Position numbers and translations under genes: made by a program. The notes under the pieces were generated by a model, which was not told the origin of the DNA, made no database searches, and saw only the letters and a list, made by a program, of their open reading frames with translations. Below are positions 57,156 to 64,000 of a stretch of 64,000 nt of DNA, in pieces. The number at the start of each line of letters is the position of its first letter. The first letter of the stretch is position 1. The DNA is taken from the NCBI GenBank assembly GCA_963682055.1, contig OY821745.1, forward strand, positions 31,121,342 to 31,185,341. The letters are read 5' to 3'. The stretch comes from Primula veris (lineage: Eukaryota; Streptophyta; Magnoliopsida; Ericales; Primulaceae).

Positions 57156-59551
57156 AACTATCTTTCACTATGTACTTTGGAAAAAAATATCGATTTTAGC
57201 CTTTCAGAGCCCCCTAATTACAAAAAGAATAACTCTTACCAAAAACCTACAACAACAATAATAATGATAAAAGCAATAACAAGAAATTACCAGAAAGCAA
57301 CTGAACATCAAAACACATAAAAGAACACCATAAAACAAGTCAAAATTACATCTTTTAACAACAACAATAATAATAAGAGGAATAAGAAATAATTACCAGA
57401 AAGCAGTGTAACTACAGAACTGAACATCAAAACACATACAAGAACACCATGAAACAACTCAAAATCACATAATCTAACAAGAATTACGAAAATTACATAA
57501 TCCAAGTAGGAAAAAAAATGATCTTTCACCATGTATTTTGGAAAAATACCATTTCAGGACCCATAATTACAAAAAGAATAACTCTAACCAAAAACCCAAC
57601 AACAACAACCATAATTATAAAAGCAATAAGAAATAATTACCAGAAAGCTGTGTAACTGTAGAAATGAACATCAAAACACATAAAACAACTATAATTACAA
57701 AATCTAACAAGAATTACGAAATTGCATAATCCAACAAGGAAAAAAACTGATGTTTTGACTATGTATTTTGGGAGGAAAAAAAAAGAAATTTAACCTTTCA
57801 AAACACATAATTACAACAACAACAATAATAATAATAAAAGCAACAATAAGAAATACAGTAATTACCAAAAAGCTGTGTAGCTATAGAACTGAACATCAAA
57901 ACACATAAAACTCAAAACTACATAATCTAACAAGAATTACGAAATTGCATAATCCAACAGGGAAAAAAACTGATGTTTTGACCATGTATTTTGGGAGGGA
58001 AAAAAAACAAATTTAACCTTTCAAGACACATAATTACAACAACAACAACAACAACAATAATAATAATAATAATAAAAGCAACAATAAGAAATACAGTAAT
58101 TACCAAAAAGCTGTGTAGCTATAGAACTGAACATCAAAACACATAAAACACTTCAAAACTACATAATCTAACAAGAATTACGAAATTGCATAATCCGACA
58201 AGGAAAAAAACTGATGTTTTTACCATGTATTTTGGGAAGAAAAAAAAAACAAATTTGGCCTTTCAGGACACAATTCCAACAAGAACAAAATAATAAAAAA
58301 TAGAGTAATTACCAGAAAGCAGTGTAGCTGTAGAACTGAACATCAAAACACATAAAACAGCTCAAAACTACATAATCTAAAAAGAATTACGAAATTGCAT
58401 AATCCAACAAGGAAAAAAACTGATGTTTTTACCATGTATTTTGGGAAGAATTTAGACTTTCAAGACACACAATTCCAACAACAAAAAAATAATAAGAAAT
58501 AAAAGCAACAATAAGAAATACAGTAATTACCAAAAAGCTGTGTAGCTATAGAACTGAACATCAAAACACATAAAACAACTCAAAACTACATAATCTAGCA
58601 AGAATTACGAAATTGCATACAAGGAAAAAAACTGATGTTTTTACCATGTATTTTGGGAAGAAAAAAAAAAAAAATTTAGCCTTTTAGGACACAATTCGAA
58701 CAAAAAAAAAATTAAGAAATAAAAGCAACAATAACAATAAGAAATACAGTAATTACCAAAAAGCTGTGTAGCTATAGAACTGAACATAAAAACACATAAA
58801 ACAACTCAAAACTACATAATCTAACAAGAATTACGAAATTGCATAATCCAACAAGGAAAAAACCTGATGTTTTTACCATGTATTTTGGGAAGAGAAAAAA
58901 AACAAATTTAGCCTTTCAAGACACACAATTCCAACAACAATAACAATAATAAAAGCAACAATAAGAAATAGAGTAATTACCAGAGAGCTGTGTAGCTATA
59001 GAACTGAACATCAAAACACATAAAACACTTCAAAACTACATAATCTAACAAGAATTACGAAATTTAATAATCCGACAAGGAAAAAAACTGATGTTTTTAC
59101 CATGTATTTTGGGAGGGAAAAAAAACAAATTTAACCTTTCAAGACACATAATTACAACAACAACAATAATAATTATAATAAAAGCAACAAGAAATACAGT
59201 AATTACCAAAAAGCTATGTAGCTATAGAACTAAACATCAAAACACATAAAACAACTCAAAACTACATAATCTAACAAGAATTACAAAAATTGCATAATCC
59301 AACAAGGAAAAAAACTGATGTTTTTACCATGTATTTTGGGAAGGAAAAAAAACAAATTTAGTCTTTCAGAACACACAATTCTAACAACAACAAAATAATA
59401 ATAAAAAATAGAGTAATTACCAGAAAGCAGTGTAGCTGTAGAACTGGACATCAAAACACATAAAAAGCAAAGAAGCGATGGAGAAAATAGCTTGACCAAA
59501 TCTTAAAGCTAAACTTGCACTTGTCCCTAATGCCCCTGGTAATTCATCCAT
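52225..59551 (-). CDS. CASPL5B: CASP-like membrane protein, CASPL5B type, three exons
   Basis: Minus-strand exons are 59551-59421 (CTG|GTAATT donor), 52962-52830 (after TTTTGCAG; TGG|GTAATT donor) and 52416-52225 (after TTCGCAG; stop TAG). They join in frame to 151 aa. Relatives of Casparian-strip proteins are four-pass plasma-membrane proteins with a MARVEL-like fold; the role of group 5 members is unclear. Seen: MDELPGALGTS start; membrane segments at about 19-40 (GQAIFSIASLLFM), 44-62 (FLVTIMGLVIPWSLTLAL), 75-100 (VMLVIVIGDWVLTFLSLAAA) and 125-148 (AAAMTFLSWFLSLTSSLFNLW); the conserved CSRYQLAAAM segment; and CATASVTD with CTAKLC. ATG 59551 is chosen to match the family's short N-terminus; an in-frame ATG lies 81 bases upstream. 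Intron 1 is 6.5 kb and largely tandem repeats of the exon 1 boundary. Confidence 0.88.
55748..55915. repeat. Short dispersed repeat with GGAAC ends, copy 2
   Basis: AAGGAACTCTGTGGAGACAT then GGGGGCTGTAGCCCC on the left, and GAGTTCCTGATTCCGTC on the right. It matches 23738-23935 in inverted orientation and sits inside CASPL5B intron 1. Confidence 0.5.
56000..59420. repeat. Tandem array in CASPL5B intron 1 built from the exon 1/intron boundary
   Basis: The marker ATTACC(A/G)(A/G)AAAGC followed by TGTGTAGCTATAGAACTG and AACATCAAAACACATAAAA recurs at 57861, 58099, 58308, 58526, 58752, 58976 and 59202, and as the genuine exon 1 end at 59416. Spacing is 209-238 bases. Older, diverged units lie near 56480, 57290, 57390 and 57640. 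Each unit also holds AACAAGAATTACGAAATTGC, ACTGATGTTTTTACCATGTA and an AAC/AAT microsatellite. On the minus strand every unit therefore carries the last codons of exon 1 and its GTAATTAC donor. Confidence 0.92.
57087..57154. repeat. GA microsatellite joined to a 39-base G run
   Basis: GAGGAGAGGG(AG)n leads straight into 39 consecutive G bases (57116-57154), then TAACTATC. It lies in CASPL5B intron 1 and appears as C39 in the transcript. The exact length of such a run is prone to sequencing error. Confidence 0.8.
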
Positions 59552-59591
59552 ATTATCACTATATTTATTATTATTATTAATCTTCTTCTGC

Positions 59592-59597
59592 CACGTG
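59592..59597 (-). promoter_or_regulatory. G-box (CACGTG) near the CASPL5B start
   Basis: CCACGTGTC (ABRE/G-box type) lies 41 bases upstream of the chosen start codon, within a purine-rich stretch that could be 5' UTR. Regulation by bZIP or bHLH factors is only a possibility. Confidence 0.3.
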
Positions 59598-59639
59598 TCA
59601 CCCTCTTCTCCTTCTCCTCCTCCATAATTCACTCATCAG

Positions 59640-61025
59640 AACCCTTAATTTATTTCTAAAGGCCTTTTTTTTAATTCATTAAATTGTTTCAAAAGGCTTT
59701 TTAAAAAAAAAAAAAATTAACTAGTTTTTGGTTTTAGGACAAGGAATTTGGAGGGGGAAATGTTTAGAGAGGGAGAGAGAGGACTTTGTCTGAGAGTTTT
59801 GGTTTTGATTTACTGTTATTTTTAATTAAACTTGGTGGTGATAATAAGAGTTAAATACTACAGTTAAATAAAGCTAATTTCAGTAATGGTACTTTTAGCT
59901 TGTAAAAGAAATTTATTACTCCTAAATGATTATGAATTTGGTCCTAAAGGTTGAAGAATAGTAGTGTCTTGGTATCGTTTTTTTTATGTCTTTTCGAGAA
60001 TCAAAATAAGTTGGTTAGTTTGACCGTCATGCGATAATTTGTACTTCATCGTGATACTTAACAATGTTAGTATCTATGTCGTTTACCAATGTTCTAAAAG
60101 TCGGTAACTAGTCGTCATCCCTTCCCCATCCGACTCGATTAATGGTAGTCGGGTTAATTAGTCGTTAGAGAAGTTGGTCAACACGACGATTAGTCCGATT
60201 AGTCGGGTCAAATCAATTAGCCGCAAAGCTAATTAGAAGTTTTTAAGCGGATTAGTCGGTGGTTAGTTGGATTAGTCGATGATTAATTTGATCAAATCAT
60301 CGATTGAACGTGAAAACTATTTTACTATATATTTTATTGGTTTAAAAAAAGGAAAATTAATATCGACGAACTCGAGAGGAACACCGCTACTTCTATAACC
60401 TTGCATTTATCAATTATATAGTGATTAATAGACGAATAACTTCTTGAACACTTAATGAACGTAGGTTATATAATATATATGATGCAAGGGAAATACGGAT
60501 GCGGTTATACTGTCAATTTTTATCAAGAATTTAATACTTGGTGTAAATGGTAATAGCCTATGTAACTATCAAATTTCATTTCAAGAACTCTTAACTATAC
60601 TTTGGAAGTAGAACATGAGCACATCGATTAATATAATTTTGGCTATGGTTGATTTGTGCTATGATCAAACCAATACTTTGTCAAATGTTATGACCGTTAT
60701 TATTGTGATTGAAGCAATGTGGGCCAATTTAATCTTTCAAACAAAAATGGGGAAATTTGTTGGATATTAACTATTGATTGGTGAATTGTCATTTTCCTTA
60801 GTCGGCATGTTCATGAAGGTACGTATACAAATTAAAGATTACCAAACTCAGTAAAAGATAGGACTTTTTAGGAGTAAAACAAAAAGAACGCGCGTGCTTG
60901 GTCTAGAATATTGCAACGTGTATGCTTATGTACAAATTAACTTCTTTTTCCTATTTCCTGGGGGAGGGGGGAGGGGGAACACCTGAACAAATTAATGTTC
61001 GATATAGGATTGTTGTATTAAAAAT
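59640..61025. other. Upstream flank of CASPL5B and repeat-like DNA
   Basis: No gene is recognised. The block 60075-60310 iterates GATTAGTCGG-type words in both senses (ATTAGTCGGG, GATTAGTCCGATTAGTCGG, GATTAGTCGATGATTA), a pattern seen in plant transposon remnants; no borders can be set. Confidence 0.4.
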
Positions 61026-61297
61026 TCAATGGGTGAGAATCTAGCCTGGAAAAAATTCCTCAAAATCCGACCCGATCCGGGTTGTGACCCGTATCCGATC
61101 CGAAAACATCGGGTTTTCTTTCGATCCGACATATTTCAGGATCGGATGGTAATTTTAACTTTCCTCGGGTATCCCGACCCGACCCGACCCGATCCGTATT
61201 TTAAAAAAAAAATCTAATTATATATAATATAAGTATATAACATGGATAACTGTGAGCTATTAATTAAAATGAGGAATTAACATAAGAATACCTTACG

Positions 61298-62122
61298 GTT
61301 ATTATATTAACAAATACATACAATCAAAAGTTATATTATTAAAAATATATGTTCAATTAATAATTAATAAAAAATAAAAAAATCTCATTCATTGCTCATA
61401 TATATTTCATCATCTCTCCCCCTCTCACTCTATTTTCTTTCTCTCTCATCCTCTCACTCTTTCTCTCTCTGATCTATGTCCTTCTTTTTGTTCTTCACTC
61501 CGATAATTCTCTCATCATCATTCTCTCTCTCCGATCTATGCTCCTTCCTCTCTCTTTGATCTCTCTCTCCTCCTTCTTTTCTTTTTTCGATCTTTCTCTT
61601 ATCCTCTCTCTCTGATCTCTCTGTTTGATAAAAATTAAGACGGAGGCATCCGTCGGAGTGGACGGTAAGGATGTAGAGTGAGATCAAAAACTCGAGCTTG
61701 ATGCCGACGGAAATGTGGTCGTCGAATGAGAGGTCTACGACGACGTGAAAGTTTGAGATCGAAGTACCGGTAAGGATTGAATTTGTTAACTAGTGTATAT
61801 GCATGAAAAATAAATGTTTTAACTCCGTGAATTAAGTGTATGGAGTTGAAAATTATGGATATAAATTATATAAATAAGTATATAACTTCTATAAATTGGG
61901 GTATTAACTTTACGAATTATGCTATGAACTTTTAAAATAAGGTTATGAACTTTTGTAACAAGGGTATGAAAATATATAAATTAGGATATGAACTTTTGGA
62001 ATAATTGTATAAAATATACAAATTAAGGTATGAACTTTTGAGTATATTTTTATTAATTAGAAATTTTGTGGGTATATTTTTGTTAATTTAGTTTCAAAAA
62101 TAGTATGTTTTGTTAATTTATC
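61298..62122. mobile_element. Non-autonomous TIR element, copy 2 (pyrimidine tract plus minisatellite)
   Basis: Same plan and orientation as 626-1701: left end with ATTAACAAATACATAC, CT-rich tract (about 61409-61625), degenerate GGTATGAACTTTT.-type repeats (about 61850-62040), and right end (AAATAGTATGTTTTGTTAAT then TTATCC) that is the inverted left end of copy 1. No coding capacity. Confidence 0.5.
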
Positions 62123-63189
62123 CTAATCGGAAATATTAAACACATTAAACTATTCACCTCCCTTTGCCTCTTTATCTCCTCCATTTCATGTTTCTCTCTT
62201 CCATAGTACCGTACACTTTCAACCATATCTATTGCACAAATAAAATTGCATGCTAATTCGTATTTGTTTTTTCTACAACTCTTGTGAAAAGTTTCTCCCA
62301 ATCAACTAATATCAATGCAACAATACATTTTTTATACTTGCGATTCAAATATGTTAGTTCATTCTTCTATTTCAAAATCAGGTGTTGGCAACAAAAAATA
62401 AAAACATAAAAAGATGAACATAACATTAAATAATAAATATCAATGCAGTAATAAACTATTATGTTTTACAATCATACATAATTTTTAAATATGTGGTTTT
62501 TACTTCACTTAAATTTCATTATTGCAATGATTAGTAGCAAATTGTGAAATACTCATTCATTCTGAAAACACTAACACTGTATTGAGTAAAAAAATATGGT
62601 TAACAAAATATTTTTTGGTGTTAGGAATTACAAATTGAGTTATACAGTGATGCTTCATCTTGCTTAAAATGACTAGGGTCATAAAAAACTAAACATTATA
62701 TTTGTGTTGAAACAACACCATGTAATTTTACAAAACCTTGTTATTAAGTGTGATAATTAACCAAATTTTTTGTTTTTTTTCCTCCCTTTATTCTTGTTAT
62801 TAAATACTAATAACAGATTATTTTTTAGTTTCACACACATAAGCTATGAGACCATTTCGATCGAAGCAAGTGAAGACAACGGTTTATATCATTGTAATTT
62901 TCTTTTATTGCCAGTGTGGACTATTGAAACTTTTAAATTATTAGATTATGGTATCTCTTTAATCATTTTGTGAGTTTGGGACCATTTTTATTTTATTTTA
63001 TGGTTTAATGATGAGTCGTATTTTATGATTTTGGGACATTCCGGCTTATAAAACAATATGGTTATGACTTTTTTTAGTCTTTCATGTCTCATTTTCTCTA
63101 CAATTTCATTGACCGTATGTTGTAGTTGTACGTAGTTGGTGCTAATATTTAGATTATGTAACCAAAAAATTCGACTCATATTCAAGTCG
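62123..63189. other. No gene recognised
   Basis: AT-rich sequence with several motif-free short open frames. It lies between the two GC-rich CCGACCC blocks and may be the interior of the larger relic. Confidence 0.4.
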
Positions 63190-63332
63190 GGATAATCGGG
63201 ACCCGACCCTATGGGATCCCGAAAATTCGGGTCCCGAAAAAGTCGGGGTCGAGATTTTTTTTTTCACTTCCAGAAATAATCGGGTTGAGTGTTTACGGGT
63301 CGGGTTCCGACCATAACTCACCCCTAGGTGAG

Positions 63333-64000
63333 ATGTACCGATGTGAAAGTGTGGTATCTAACTTAGAGTTATATTATATCTATTTAAAATAATTTAATCG
63401 TTCATTTAAAACTTAACTAAATAATAAAGTAAAGTGGCGGAAAGATACGCATGTTCATTATACATACACACACATACATATATATATATATACACACACA
63501 CATCTCTATATACATAATTTCTAAAAAAAACTCTCTATATACCTAAATATTCTTCATTTATTGATTTGTTTATTTATTCATTTTGAAAGTTGTATATGTT
63601 TATTTTTTATTAGTTGAGTTTTAAATGAACAATTGTATTATTTTGAATAGATATAATATATATATAAATAGTTCGAGTCATGTTGACTCTGATTTAGTTA
63701 CCCCACTTCCGAGAGATTTGTTCAGTATTCAAGTGTTTTTAATTTTTGTTTTTACATCTTACATCGGAGCATTAGATCTTTAATAGAATGGTCCCGGATC
63801 GAACTTCATCGATGTCTATTTAAACATCATCAACTTCACATTTCAAAAATACGTACTCGAGAAAATATATACTCCCAAAGAATCACAAGAAATTAGCAAG
63901 TGATTGAAAAAGGTAAGCCAATTAAAGTGCTTGATCCAGATCCCACACTAGCAATAATAAGCTCGTATACTTAGAATAGCCACATCTGGCTCGGTATACA
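63333..64000. other. Intergenic to window end; (CA)(TA) microsatellite
   Basis: A mixed CA/TA microsatellite lies at about 63461-63515. No gene is recognised before the window ends. Confidence 0.45.

Larger units (their letters stand above)
61026..63332. mobile_element. Possible hAT-like relic with GGGTCGGG subterminal repeats
   Basis: The left block (61027-61200: AATGGGTGAG, then CCGACCCGATCCGGG and CCCGACCCGACCCGACCCG) is mirrored on the right (63190-63332: GGGTCGGGTTCCG, then ACTCACCCCTAG). The right end, inverted, reads CTAGGGGTGAG, like many plant hAT ends. No transposase is visible. It encloses the TIR element at 61298-62122. The 8-bp target duplication was not found, so borders are tentative. 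Confidence 0.4.

Overview
The window looks like nuclear DNA of a eudicot plant. It is AT-rich, its genes are intron-containing with GT-AG splice sites, two Ty1/copia-type LTR retrotransposons are present with plant-type initiator-Met primer sites, and the proteins belong to plant-specific families (PLATZ, CASP-like, PADRE/DUF4228, LysM receptor kinase). The species cannot be named from the sequence alone.

Layout. 0-2.8 kb: diverged direct repeats and a TIR element with a pyrimidine tract and a 21-bp minisatellite. 2.9-5.4 kb (+): two-exon mitochondrial calcium uniporter (MCU) gene whose intron holds a decayed copy of the end of exon 1. 5.6-5.8 kb: perfect 94-bp tandem duplication. 7.9-12.9 kb: young copia-type LTR element (TSD CATGC) with a broken gag and no pol. 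13-20.8 kb: decayed repeats, including a MULE-type MITE with a 9-bp TSD and a long fold-back element. 20.9-22.2 kb (+): two-exon calmodulin-like gene resembling CML41. 25.1-26.9 kb (-): intronless LysM receptor-like pseudokinase of the NFP/NFR5 type. 29.8-30.9 kb: diverged antisense solo LTR. 32.4-32.9 kb (-): PADRE/DUF4228 protein. 34.2-37.8 kb (-): four-exon PLATZ transcription factor, with a 179-bp tandem repeat in intron 1 and a ~3 kb array of ~331-bp repeats directly upstream. 41.7-51.8 kb: Sirevirus-like copia element (TSD GTCTG) with gag, pol and a third ORF, all carrying breaks. 52.2-59.6 kb (-): three-exon CASP-like (CASPL5B) gene whose 6.5-kb first intron is an array built from copies of the exon 1/intron 1 boundary. 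59.7-64 kb: transposon relics, including a second copy of the pyrimidine/minisatellite TIR element.

The host genes are independent single-copy-looking loci, not an operon or an evident cluster. The recurring theme is local tandem duplication of gene parts: an exon end in MCU, the promoter side of PLATZ, and an exon end plus splice donor in CASPL5B. The most unusual signal is an iterated 12-bp unit around the 8-bp palindrome GTTGCAAC. It recurs in the LTRs, gag-pol, the 3' non-coding part and the third-ORF leader of the 41.7-51.8 kb element, and is kept in the diverged solo LTR at 29.8 kb.
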